The position numbers were made by a program, and so were the translations under genes. The notes below the pieces were generated by a model. The model had not been told where the DNA came from, ran no database searches, and saw nothing but the letters and a program-made list of their open reading frames with translations. A stretch of 64,000 bases of DNA from Candidatus Bathyarchaeota archaeon (GTDB lineage: Archaea; Thermoproteota; Bathyarchaeia; Bathyarchaeales; Bathycorpusculaceae): positions 99,446-163,445 of the forward strand of contig JAOZHU010000035.1 of assembly GCA_026014705.1 (NCBI GenBank). Direction: 5' to 3'. Each line of letters begins with the position of its first letter. The first letter of the stretch is position 1. Below are positions 46,438 through 54,695 of this stretch, piece by piece.

Positions 46438-47139
46438 CTACTTTTTCCGAAAACGCGGTATGAATGCTGGAACCTTTGCTTTGTAGCTACGGAATTCTTC
46501 ACCGAACTGCTCTTCCATATCCTTATCTTCCGATTTAGCAAGCCGATAATACAGAAAAGCCAGAATAGGCCACAACGCAAGCGTGATAATCGTTAGCCAC
46601 TGAACATTCAAGCCGAAAGTGATGAGCAGAAACCCCGTGTACTGCGGATGACGCATATAAGCGTAAAGCCCCGAAGTCACAAGCTTGCCCTCTTTGCGAG
46701 CCTTGTGAATTTGTCTCCAGCCAAAAACAATCAAAAGAATCCCAATTAACATGATAACCTTTGAAGCTGGAAAAATGAACGAGTTAAAAAGATAATAAAA
46801 CTGGGATTCACCCATCACGCCTACCAACAGAAATTCAAGCGACAAGAATTTATCGTATCCAAGTGTTCCAGCCAATACGTACATCGTCAACGGAAAACCA
46901 TACATTTCCGCGTACAATGCAACTATGAAAGCAGCATATACGCTACTGGGCAACCTTGTGTTCTTCTTTCTAATAGGAATGAATAGTATGAAAAGCGATA
47001 AAAACACGACGTTTATGGTTATGAGGACCCATTTGTCCCATGTGCCATAGCTGAAGCCTGTGAAAGTGGAGTAATAGAGGAACACAGAAGCCAAGGCTGT
47101 CACAATGATAAACAAAGCTATTTCCTTGAATTTCCCCAT
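46438..47139 (-). CDS. isoprenylcysteine carboxyl methyltransferase-like membrane protein
   Basis: 233 residues, five or six membrane helices, with the ICMT/phospholipid methyltransferase core: SGLYAYMRHPQYTGFLLITFG and a late EEQFGEEFRSYKAKVPAFIP. The enzyme family methylates a lipid or a modified cysteine using S-adenosylmethionine; the archaeal substrate is unknown. The ATG has GGAGAAAAGG upstream. Confidence 0.88.
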   Translation of the reverse strand: MGKFKEIALFIIVTALASVFLYYSTFTGFSYGTWDKWVLITINVVFLSLFILFIPIRKKNTRLPSSVYAAFIVALYAEMYGFPLTMYVLAGTLGYDKFLSLEFLLVGVMGESQFYYLFNSFIFPASKVIMLIGILLIVFGWRQIHKARKEGKLVTSGLYAYMRHPQYTGFLLITFGLNVQWLTIITLALWPILAFLYYRLAKSEDKDMEEQFGEEFRSYKAKVPAFIPRFRKK

Positions 47140-47271
47140 TTACCTTTTCTCCAGCTTATCATTAAAAAGAAAACACTGCCTAAATTTCTCCTTGTGACTG
47201 AGCAGATATAAACCTTGTGTCTTCCGCTCACCCGCAATGTCCGCTTTGACAACCGAAATGCCTCCTAAATT

Positions 47272-47730
47272 TTACTCTGGTGTTGAGCGCTGTTTCGAAT
47301 TTGCATTTGCAGAACGACATTTTGATTTTCGGATTTGACGCAACCGCGTAACAAAGTAGCCGAGAAACGATGGCATAAAAACAATTGTCAAGACTACCGG
47401 AAATATCTTTATGTATGAAATAATCTGTGCGTAACCAATGCCGACTACGGCGAGCAGAAAAACCGCGAAACTGTCATGATAAGTGAAACTTGCCGATGAC
47501 AAGTATCCGAGACTACCCAGCCACATTCCTAAAAAGAGAAAAGATAAGATTTCCGGGACGTGATGCCATGCCCAACCGCGACTAGCTAACGCCTGAATCG
47601 GAAGCACAGGGTTGCCTGCCCAAACCAGAATCATCGCAGAGAAGTAACCTAAAACAACAAGATAGAGCCACGGTTTATCAAGAGCTAAGAAACGAATCAA
47701 GAACCAAGTTATAGGCCCTGTCTTCCTCAC
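47272..47730 (-). CDS. integral membrane protein of unknown function
   Basis: 152 residues from GTG 47730 with four predicted membrane helices (WLYLVVLGYFSAMILVW, VPEILSFLFLGMWLGSLGYL, SFAVFLLAVVGIGYAQII, VVLTIVFMPSFLGYFV) and a basic cytoplasmic tail (RLRQIRKSKCR). No family is recognised. It lies about 130 bases upstream of the ICMT-like gene on the same strand. Confidence 0.6.
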   Translation of the reverse strand: MRKTGPITWFLIRFLALDKPWLYLVVLGYFSAMILVWAGNPVLPIQALASRGWAWHHVPEILSFLFLGMWLGSLGYLSSASFTYHDSFAVFLLAVVGIGYAQIISYIKIFPVVLTIVFMPSFLGYFVTRLRQIRKSKCRSANANSKQRSTPE

Positions 47731-47949
47731 TTCACGTGCCCTTCAACTCTTTGGCTTTGAAGACTTAAAAGACTTTTCAAAAGTGGTTTCACAACTAATT
47801 ATCTCTCCAATCAATATTTGCAGAAACAAACTAGGAAAAAGCCTGCACAGGCAATCGTGAAACGCGGCTTGTTACGCCATTGAAACCTTTAGGCAACATC
47901 GAAAAGGCTTTAACCACTACAGCCTTTACCCTGAATCCGAGGGAACACT

Positions 47950-48552
47950 GTGCCTGAACAAGAAATAGTGCTCAAGCAAGAACCAGGAGTTAAAGCCTAC
48001 AATTCAGAATCTCCCCCGTCAATCGGGTTAAAGGCAGGTGCCTTTGCAGAAGTGGGCACTCTAATACTTACCAACCAGCGATTAGTGTATGTTTCCAAAG
48101 GTGGCGCTTCCAGAGCGGCTGCATGGGCTTTGGGTGGCGCCCTCACCGCAGGAGCAATCGAGAAAAGTGTTTCAAAAGCCGAGTTAGACGATTTGATGCA
48201 GTATGAAGGAAGTTATTACGTTCCTCTCCAAGAAATTACCAGAGTCGAAACTGCGCGCAAGATGGGTTCAGCATATCTCCGTGTGGATAATTGCAGCCAT
48301 GGGCAGAAGCCAAGCCGCTCCTACATTCTGGGAAGCGGCTGGTCGAAAAACGAGGATTGGGTCAACGCCATCAACTCAGCGAAAACTGAATTGCTTTCTA
48401 ATCAGAATGCATCAGCAACAGGTTTTCTTCCTCCGCCTCCCCCGCCACCGCCAGAGCATGCCCCACCAGTTTGCCCATCCTGTGGTAAGCCACTGAGTTA
48501 CATTCACCAGTATCAGAGATGGTACTGCTACAAAGAAAAGAAATACCTGTAG
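47950..48552 (+). CDS. PH-like domain protein with poly-Pro linker and C-terminal zinc ribbon
   Basis: 200 residues from GTG 47950. The first 150 residues form a GRAM/bacterial-PH-like sheet (EVGTLILTNQRLVYVSKGG, YVPLQEITRVETAR). A PPPPPPPP linker then leads to CPSCGKPLSYIHQYQRWYC, a zinc-ribbon-like end. The expected fourth cysteine is absent (CYKEKKYL), so metal binding is uncertain. It may be a membrane-surface adaptor; no partner is adjacent. Confidence 0.75.
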   Translation: MPEQEIVLKQEPGVKAYNSESPPSIGLKAGAFAEVGTLILTNQRLVYVSKGGASRAAAWALGGALTAGAIEKSVSKAELDDLMQYEGSYYVPLQEITRVETARKMGSAYLRVDNCSHGQKPSRSYILGSGWSKNEDWVNAINSAKTELLSNQNASATGFLPPPPPPPPEHAPPVCPSCGKPLSYIHQYQRWYCYKEKKYL

Positions 48553-48780
48553 CAACAGCTTCCATTTTTTTCAGCGTTCATGCAATGAAACATTGGCTGC
48601 GTGTATTGTGCAGAAACTGAATAGAATGTTAGCTGACTAGTGATAGCGTCATTCCTGTATTTCAAGTCTTATGTAGCACTGGCAGGTTTGCAGATGCTCG
48701 GCTATTTCACTTGGAAAATATTGTGCTGTTTGGAATAACGTGTTATAAGCTCTGTTTGCTCCCTTTGCGTAAAGGAGACT

Positions 48781-48891
48781 GTGTCAGATTTGAAGTGTCC
48801 TGTTTGCAGTGGAAGGTTAGATATTGACGCTAAATCGAAATCTGCTCAATGCCACGGTTGCGGCTGGAGCAAAATTTTTAAAAGAGAATAA
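48781..48891 (+). CDS. 36-residue zinc-ribbon protein
   Basis: Too short for the ORF track. GTG 48781 to TAA 48891 encodes a protein with CPVC at residues 6-9 and CHGC at 24-27, a compact zinc-binding pair, ending SKIFKRE. AAAGGAG lies 5 bases upstream of the GTG, and TTATAAG about 35 bases further up is a TATA box candidate. The Cys spacing and control signals support a real gene. The role is unknown; nucleic-acid binding is possible. Confidence 0.65.
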   Translation: MSDLKCPVCSGRLDIDAKSKSAQCHGCGWSKIFKRE

Positions 48892-48912
48892 TGTTTTCTA
48901 ACGCCTAACCTT

Positions 48913-49653
48913 TTAATGCAGCATCTTATCATGCCAACATCGCTCCAGCGCCGCTGGAAGCTGGTTTAGGCTTTTAATAATTTCATCTGGATGCGTATGT
49001 TCAATCTCTTTTTGTGGTCTTCTTTCGATGTATATCGTCTTCATTCCCATGCTTTTAGGACCCTGAATATCTGCATCAACCGTGTCGCCCACAAAAACCG
49101 TGCTTTCAGCATCCACGCCTAATTTTTCAAGTGCCTTCTGGAAGATTTCTGGGCTTGGCTTCCGCTTGTTAACTGCCCCCGACACAACAACAACATCAAA
49201 AAACCCGGTTAGATTATGCCTCTCCAACAGCTTAAACACGCATTCAGGAATCGCAAAGTTAGACACTATCCCCAACTTGTATTTCCCATGCAGCTTTGCG
49301 ACCGTGCTTTCTGCGTGTTCATCAATGCGCACGTAACGCATAAACTCCTCGCAAAACGCAAGTGTTGCACCGCACACTACACCGCTTGAACCATCAAAAT
49401 TGTAGCCTAAACTTTGCAAGGCATTTACTATTCTTACGTTAAAATGTGGTTCCTCCATTTGCGCGTCAGCCACAGTGTAAAGTGCATCTCGTGCCTTAAC
49501 ATAGGCAGTGCTAAAAACTTTAAATGAAACATTAACGCCGTTCTGAACCAGAAATCTGTGAGTTTTTTTCAGCGAAGGCTGATAGAATGCGTGGTTATGT
49601 TCAATCATCATCAATGTATCGAACATGTCAAATAATACTGCTTTGAGCGGCAT
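48913..49653 (-). CDS. HAD-superfamily hydrolase
   Basis: About 246 residues from ATG 49653 (MPLKAVLFDMFDTL); the track start at 49731 adds 26 unrelated residues. HAD motifs are LFDMFDTLMM (nucleophile Asp), GIVSNFAIPE, KRKPSPEIFQ and VFVGDTVDADIQG. A helical cap follows motif I. It probably dephosphorylates a small metabolite. The gene lies downstream of the exopolysaccharide-type pair on the same strand. Confidence 0.9.
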   Translation of the reverse strand: MPLKAVLFDMFDTLMMIEHNHAFYQPSLKKTHRFLVQNGVNVSFKVFSTAYVKARDALYTVADAQMEEPHFNVRIVNALQSLGYNFDGSSGVVCGATLAFCEEFMRYVRIDEHAESTVAKLHGKYKLGIVSNFAIPECVFKLLERHNLTGFFDVVVVSGAVNKRKPSPEIFQKALEKLGVDAESTVFVGDTVDADIQGPKSMGMKTIYIERRPQKEIEHTHPDEIIKSLNQLPAALERCWHDKMLH

Positions 49654-49765
49654 CGAGCTTTTTCCCAGAATCCAAACGTTCCCAAGGTTTAAAACGCTTT
49701 TGTCAATCTTCCTGCTCTTTTCCGTTTGCACAAGGCTACCGCGTTGGATGCTGAATTATCTTCTC

Positions 49766-50674
49766 CTAACTGCTACGTTTAAGATGCTTTCTGGTTTTGT
49801 GCAGCAAAAGATAACACGCTATGGCAATAATAGCTATTGCGGTCATCAGAATTGCCACCTCAATGTAAGACAGCAGCTCTGAAGATTCATCTTGAACGGT
49901 GAAGAGTTCAGGCAGCAAAATTACCTTAAAACCGTTTTCCTTAAGATACTGCATTTGCTCGCGGAAATTCTGAACCGAAATGTACGTTTCCTTTGAGGCT
50001 TCGTCTGAAAGAAAATGATACGTCAAGACGACAACTTCGTCTTCACTTGCGTTGGAAAGGATCTCTTTGAAAACGTCTAAACTCTGATTAGTAATCTGCC
50101 ATGAGCAGATGCGGAATCTTGCGTCTGGGTCAGTATTCTTTAAGGAGTAGACTTGGGGTTTTGCTCCTCTAGCGCATAAGTAACCTGCACTTTTGACATA
50201 GTTCACGATTGTATCGTTCCATTCGCCAAACGGGTAAACAAACGTGTTCACGTCGAATCCCAGTTGCGTCAAAGCGTCTTTTGAAGTAACAATTTCTTCA
50301 TATAGCTGGCTGCTTGTGAGGTTTATCATGTGCGAGTGCGTTTTTGTGTGGCACGCAATATTCATTCCATATGCTTGCAGTTCTTTAAGTTCTTCGATGT
50401 TCATTCTGCTGGCAAAAGTGCCTCTGTCTAACCCGATGCTCTCGGTGGCAATGGCGAAAGAAGCCTTGAGACCGTGTGATTTCAAGATGGGAAACGCAAC
50501 ATCATATTGGTTCTGCCAGCCATCATCAAAGAACAAGCAAACTTTCCGTTCAGCCTCGAATTCTCCAGCAACATGCAGCCTGAGTGAAGCTAAACCTAAG
50601 ACACTTATCGCCATGATGCAAAGCAAAACCGTTAAGCTAATTAGTCGTCTATTCCCCATCCTTTTCCACTTCAT
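49766..50674 (-). CDS. membrane-anchored polysaccharide deacetylase
   Basis: 302 residues. An N-terminal membrane helix (LISLTVLLCIMAISVLGLA) is followed by a NodB-type domain: CLFFDDGWQNQYDVAF (catalytic Asp and metal-binding Asp), HTKTHSHMINL (metal-binding His pair) and FVYPFGEWND. A C-terminal helix (IEVAILMTAIAIIAIACYLLL) anchors it again. It removes N-acetyl groups from an extracellular glycan. The gene follows a GT2 synthase by 75 bases, suggesting that the two make and modify one polymer. Confidence 0.92.
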   Translation of the reverse strand: MKWKRMGNRRLISLTVLLCIMAISVLGLASLRLHVAGEFEAERKVCLFFDDGWQNQYDVAFPILKSHGLKASFAIATESIGLDRGTFASRMNIEELKELQAYGMNIACHTKTHSHMINLTSSQLYEEIVTSKDALTQLGFDVNTFVYPFGEWNDTIVNYVKSAGYLCARGAKPQVYSLKNTDPDARFRICSWQITNQSLDVFKEILSNASEDEVVVLTYHFLSDEASKETYISVQNFREQMQYLKENGFKVILLPELFTVQDESSELLSYIEVAILMTAIAIIAIACYLLLHKTRKHLKRSS

Positions 50675-50749
50675 CTTTCAGGTCGAACTCCTAACGCTTG
50701 ATAGAGCGCCTAAACTTCATTCAGACTTATTTTCTCCAAATGCACATGG

Positions 50750-52015
50750 TCAAGATTTATGCCAATTTCCACGTTTACCCATCATGTACTGAATTAATGT
50801 TGTAAATTTGGCGAAGATATTAATGAATCGGAGCAAAAAGTAAAGAGGCATATACCATAGTAGTTGCCGATGATTGTATTTACTGTAAGCGAATTTCAGG
50901 GCTATCGCTTGCTGAGTCAACCCAACGATTAGCACTAGCAGCATGAAAAACGCCAAGTTCAGGAGATAGAATATGCGGTCAGGTGCAAACCAAAAGAAAA
51001 CCACTGTGCTCAGCAATGCTATCAGCTCCAATGCTGCACCCAAAAAACCAGGCACTAGACTGTACCACAAAAACAGCGTCAGCCAACGCTTGTTCCACAA
51101 TAAATCACGGTGAATCGCTAATTGATTATGCAGCCATCCAATTGACCAGCGTAAACGCTGCCGCCAAAACCACTTTAGCGTAGTCGGCGCCAAAGTCGTG
51201 CTCCTTGCTGCATCATCATACCCGATTTTCATGTTTTTCTTTTGCATCTCCAAAGTGAACTCCAAATCTTCAGTTACAGATTTCACTTGTTTCTCATTCA
51301 GCAACTGCCTCAGCACTTCACTCCGATAAAGCCCCATGGGTCCAGGCACAACAGTTACCGCGTTTCCTAACGCTTCTGCTCGCCTCAGAATACCCAAGCC
51401 TTGGCTGTATTCTAGCTGCTGCAAAATCACAAACAATTTATGTTCTTTTACTCCGTCTGAAGGATGAATGTAGCCGCTTGCCGCTAAAGTCATAGTTGAA
51501 TTCATGTAGTCCACGAGCTCTGTCAACCCATGCGACTCCCAACATGTATCCGCGTCAACGATTGCCACGTACTCGCCCATCGCTTTGTTCACTCCACTCC
51601 GCAGCGCTTCAGCTTTGCCTAAATTTGATGTGTGCCGCACAACACGGGTGCGAATATGCCCTAGTTCTTCAGGTTTAGACTTTATCGTGTTCCAAGCTGC
51701 TTCGTAAGTGTTGTCCGTGCTGCCATCGTCAACCACAACAACCTCGATGGCGCCTCGGAATTTCACAGCACAATTGAAGAGACTGTTGAGGCAGTGCGTG
51801 ATGTTTTGCTCCTCATTATAAGCTGGCACGACAAACGAAACCATCGGGTAACTACGCTCAGTTTCGGGTGTTGCCCTCTGTTTCCATGACCAAGCGGCAA
51901 CAAGCAAGAAGCCGCTTACTCCGATGGCGAAAAACACGTACCATGTGTAGAAGAAGTTTAATGGCAAATTCCAAATCAGTGGGGAAGGTTGAGTGGGCGC
52001 AGGGTAGTGTAACAA
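50750..52015 (-). CDS. membrane glycosyltransferase family 2, polysaccharide synthase-like
   Basis: 421 residues from TTG 52015. The GT-A core has VSFVVPAYNEEQNI, VVVVDDGSTDNT, AIVDADTCWE and the QxxRW-type WRQRLRWSIGW, as in processive synthases of the PgaC/IcaA and cellulose/hyaluronan groups. Membrane helices lie on both sides. Reading frame and hydrophobic coding continue upstream of the TTG to about 52111 (TRWLFILPLIVAAIVWQFY), behind a strong GGAGGAGGG, but no ATG/GTG/TTG is present there. The true start may be at 52111. The deacetylase follows. Confidence 0.9.
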   Translation of the reverse strand: MLHYPAPTQPSPLIWNLPLNFFYTWYVFFAIGVSGFLLVAAWSWKQRATPETERSYPMVSFVVPAYNEEQNITHCLNSLFNCAVKFRGAIEVVVVDDGSTDNTYEAAWNTIKSKPEELGHIRTRVVRHTSNLGKAEALRSGVNKAMGEYVAIVDADTCWESHGLTELVDYMNSTMTLAASGYIHPSDGVKEHKLFVILQQLEYSQGLGILRRAEALGNAVTVVPGPMGLYRSEVLRQLLNEKQVKSVTEDLEFTLEMQKKNMKIGYDDAARSTTLAPTTLKWFWRQRLRWSIGWLHNQLAIHRDLLWNKRWLTLFLWYSLVPGFLGAALELIALLSTVVFFWFAPDRIFYLLNLAFFMLLVLIVGLTQQAIALKFAYSKYNHRQLLWYMPLYFLLRFINIFAKFTTLIQYMMGKRGNWHKS

Positions 52016-52116
52016 GTCAATTAGTAGGAACCTGACAAGAGGAGGGTAAAATTGCCAAACAATGGCGGCTACTATTAACGGTAAAATAAATAGCCAGCGT
52101 GTCCTCTTGACCTTTG

Positions 52117-52130
52117 CTCCCTCCTCCTCT
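52117..52130 (-). promoter_or_regulatory. strong Shine-Dalgarno upstream of the GT2 open frame
   Basis: Minus-strand AGAGGAGGAGGGAG ends 5 bases before the GTC AAG AGG codons at 52109-52111. It is the best ribosome-binding site in the neighbourhood, at the right distance for a start at the GTC codon, although GTC is not a standard start. The TTG at 52015 lacks a comparable site. Confidence 0.45.
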
Positions 52131-52372
52131 TCTGTTTGATTGCCTTCTAGTGTTGTTTAGGTGCGTTAGGCTCATAAAAATGCTTAGTGTCTGGGGAATA
52201 TTACATTTGCCAGAATATTACCGCTTGATTTGGCTGCTTGTGTGGTGTGATTCGTGTTTGTGGGGGTGTTTTTACTCTGTTGAGTTGGAAATGGTAATAT
52301 TCCGTGGTGGGAAAAAGCCTTATATTGTGTATCCAGTCATAAGATTTGCTCGTCTGTGCCGGTGATCATTTA

Positions 52373-52489
52373 ATGAGGAGCCATCAAAACATTGAAGAAA
52401 TCCGCTGGCAAGTTGTGAAAGCCATGCTAGATGATTTTCCTGAGTTAAGAGGAAAAGTTAAAAGCTACGTTGAAAAAACAGAAAACTGA
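52373..52489 (+). CDS. 38-residue helical protein
   Basis: ATG 52373 to TGA 52489, too short for the track. GGTGAT ends 6 bases upstream, a good match to the 16S tail, and TTATATT near 52320 could be a TATA box. The product (EEIRWQVVKAMLDDFPELRG and a Lys-rich end) looks like a charged two-helix protein. No family is recognised. The 83-aa track ORF ending at 52365 has no such signals. Confidence 0.4.
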   Translation: MRSHQNIEEIRWQVVKAMLDDFPELRGKVKSYVEKTEN

Positions 52490-52557
52490 ACATTGTTCAA
52501 GTTTCTTTTTTGCTTTTAACAGTCCGGAAAACAGCGTACAAGCTAAGAGAAAACGGT

Positions 52558-52905
52558 TTAAGCCTTTTTGAGTAAGCTCCGTGGAAGCGTCTTAACGCCG
52601 TTTCTGGGTCTTTCAGCGCTTTCATGCCCTTCATCCAACATTATCGCCAGTTCAGCATGCTTCTGGAGAAACTCTGAACCTTTCTCTGTTGCTACATATA
52701 CTTCTTTCTTGTTGACTTCCAGTTTCTCGAGCAATCCCGTTTTCAGCATGTAATCAAGATACTCATTAAGTTGCACAAAACTCAGGTTTGCCTTGTACAT
52801 AACTTGGGTTTTCAAAGTGCCATCCTTGGCTATTTCTAAAATTTGCGCAATTATGCCTAGTTTGTCCCTGCGCTTCGACGCCGTATCTGTTATCCAAGAG
52901 TTCAC
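52558..52905 (-). CDS. archaeal winged-helix regulator (Sso10a/DUF4364-like)
   Basis: 115 residues from GTG 52905. KRRDKLGIIAQILEIAKDGTLK and TQVMYKANLSFVQLNEYLDYML followed by LLEKLEVNKKEVYVATEKGSEFL is the common archaeal wHTH pattern of Sso10a-like DNA-binding proteins. The C-terminus is basic. It is monocistronic, so a regulated target cannot be named. Confidence 0.88.
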   Translation of the reverse strand: MNSWITDTASKRRDKLGIIAQILEIAKDGTLKTQVMYKANLSFVQLNEYLDYMLKTGLLEKLEVNKKEVYVATEKGSEFLQKHAELAIMLDEGHESAERPRNGVKTLPRSLLKKA

Positions 52906-53084
52906 TTCTATTACCTTCCTTTAGAGTTGTCTTCTATAATTAAGCTCCACAACAGGCGTTTTAAACCGTGTTTCGCAAGTCTTCATATATCCAATGTGGT
53001 AATACTCTAGAACAATCCTCTACACTCAACCACTAGAGAAGCCTTTATTTTCGACCAATGTAAAATTCAAATCCAGTGAACTCC

Positions 53085-53582
53085 ATGTTAATCGGGATAA
53101 TCTCGGACACGCATGACAACTTGCCTATGGTCAAAAGAGCAGTTGAAAAACTAAACGCCGCCAAAGTATCACTCGTGCTCCACGCAGGCGATTATGTAGC
53201 GCCTTTTGTTATACCAAAATTCAAAGCATTAAACACCAGACTCATTGGCGTTTTCGGCAACAACGACGGCGACCACGAATTATTAAAGAAGAGATGCAGC
53301 GAATGCGAAAACTGCGAAATCCGCGGCAGGTTCGCTGAAATCAACGCAGACGGCTTCAAAATTGCATTGTTACATGGTGATGAGCTTGAACTGTTGGGGG
53401 CACTTGTTAACTGTGGTAACTTTGACGCTGTAGTTCACGGACACTCACACACCGTTGGCGCCAGCAAAAAAGGGAAAACTTTGGTGATTAACCCTGGGGA
53501 AGTCTGCGGTTACTTGACAGGAAAATGTACGCTGGCATTATTGGACACTGCTAGAGGCGAAGCACAAATCGTGGAGCTATAG
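53085..53582 (+). CDS. YfcE/MJ0936-family metallophosphoesterase
   Basis: 165 residues. GIISDTHDNLP carries the first Asp/His, HAGDYVAP the second Asp, FGNNDGD the Asn/Asp, HGDE and HGHSHTVG the late histidines, so all metal ligands are present. It hydrolyses phosphodiesters; the cellular substrate is unknown. I prefer ATG 53085 (MLIGIISDTH) over GTG 53076. Confidence 0.93.
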   Translation: MLIGIISDTHDNLPMVKRAVEKLNAAKVSLVLHAGDYVAPFVIPKFKALNTRLIGVFGNNDGDHELLKKRCSECENCEIRGRFAEINADGFKIALLHGDELELLGALVNCGNFDAVVHGHSHTVGASKKGKTLVINPGEVCGYLTGKCTLALLDTARGEAQIVEL

Positions 53583-53723
53583 CGTTAGTGCGTCTCAGTT
53601 CAAGAATCACGTTTCCGCTTTACGCGGGAAGATAGTTTGTAAGAGACTGTTGTTCTGCAGAGAATATTTATATTAGGCTTCATGATTTTACTGCAAGGAA
53701 AAACGTTAAAGGAACAGAATATC

Positions 53724-54188
53724 TTGACAACTCCACATGATGTCCCAGCAGCAAAATTCATAGGGAAACTAGCTAAATATCTGAAAGAGAACGTTGACGA
53801 AGTGCAACCTCCCGCGTGGGCCGCCGTTGCCAAAACCGGTTCGCATGTAGAAAAGCAGCCTCAAGACGCTAGCTGGTGGTACACTCGCAGCGCTTCAGTG
53901 CTCCGCAAAGTCTATGTTCACGGTCCCATAGGCATAGAAAAACTGCGTGCGGACTACGGCGGAAGGAAGAGTTTCGGTACAAAACCCAATCATGCCTCTA
54001 AGGCAGGTGGCAGTAACATACGTAAGATTCTGCAGCAACTGGAGCAGGCAGGGTTGATTCAAACTGCAGGCACTCAGGGAAGAGCAATGTCTCCGAAAGG
54101 GAGAAAGCTTCTTCAAGAGATAGCGCAGGATTTGCACAAGGAACTGGTGAGAGCTGTTCCTGCGCTCAGGAAGTATCAGGGCGAGTAA
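53724..54188 (+). CDS. rps19e: 30S ribosomal protein S19e
   Basis: Small-subunit protein found only in archaea and eukaryotes. I place the start at TTG 53724: it gives MTTPHDVPAAKFIGKLAKYLKE, the usual N-terminus, with AAAGGA 10 bases upstream and a length of 154. The track ATG at 53682 lies only about 10 bases after the TATA box (ATATTTATATTAGG). Core motifs DASWWYTRSASVLRKVY and GSNIRKILQQLEQAG are intact. It opens the conserved operon running to ftsY. Confidence 0.96.
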   Translation: MTTPHDVPAAKFIGKLAKYLKENVDEVQPPAWAAVAKTGSHVEKQPQDASWWYTRSASVLRKVYVHGPIGIEKLRADYGGRKSFGTKPNHASKAGGSNIRKILQQLEQAGLIQTAGTQGRAMSPKGRKLLQEIAQDLHKELVRAVPALRKYQGE

Positions 54189-54191
54189 GCG

Positions 54192-54521
54192 ATGTCAGAT
54201 GAAGAGCTTGAAGCAATCCGCAGACGAAAACTTTTAGCCATGCAGCAGAAAGCAACTGATGAGCAGCGGCAAGCGCAAGCAGAAGCGCAGATGGAAGCAC
54301 AAAAGCAGGAGTTGCTGAGGCAGATATTGTCTCCTGAAGCTAGGCAAAGGCTTACAAATCTGAAAATGATTAAGCCTGAGTTCACTGAGCAGTTGGAACT
54401 TCAATTAATTCAGTTGGCGCAGATGGGTAAAATCCCAGTTCCGATGTCGGATGCTCAACTGAAGCAAATATTGATTCAGCTTCAATCTCGGAAGCGTGAA
54501 CTAAAAATAAGAAGGATATGA
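54192..54521 (+). CDS. PDCD5-family DNA-binding protein
   Basis: 109 residues. An acidic/Gln-rich N-terminal helix ([21 protein letters not shown]) precedes [23 protein letters not shown], the PDCD5 signature, and a C-terminal KRELKI tail. It binds DNA or acts as a chaperone-like factor. Encoded 3 bases after S19e and 2 bases before L39e, as in many archaeal genomes. Confidence 0.95.
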   Translation: MSDEELEAIRRRKLLAMQQKATDEQRQAQAEAQMEAQKQELLRQILSPEARQRLTNLKMIKPEFTEQLELQLIQLAQMGKIPVPMSDAQLKQILIQLQSRKRELKIRRI

Positions 54522-54523
54522 AC

Positions 54524-54682
54524 ATGGCACGAGTTAAACCTCCAGCTAAAAAGCACAGGTTAGCTAAGGCTACTAAGCAGAAAGAGGCAGTTCCCACGTG
54601 GGTGATAGCACGAACTTCAGGGAAAGTCAGGACGAACCCTAAACACCGAAGGCAGTGGAGAACACGGAAACTGAAAGCGTAG
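54524..54682 (+). CDS. rpl39e: 50S ribosomal protein L39e
   Basis: 52 residues, below the track cutoff. [19 protein letters not shown], then [20 protein letters not shown] and RQWRTRKLK are the conserved L39e pattern lining the exit tunnel. The ATG lies 2 bases after the PDCD5 stop and the gene is followed by L31e, the standard archaeal order. Confidence 0.95.
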   Translation: MARVKPPAKKHRLAKATKQKEAVPTWVIARTSGKVRTNPKHRRQWRTRKLKA

Positions 54683-54695
54683 GAGTATTGAAACT

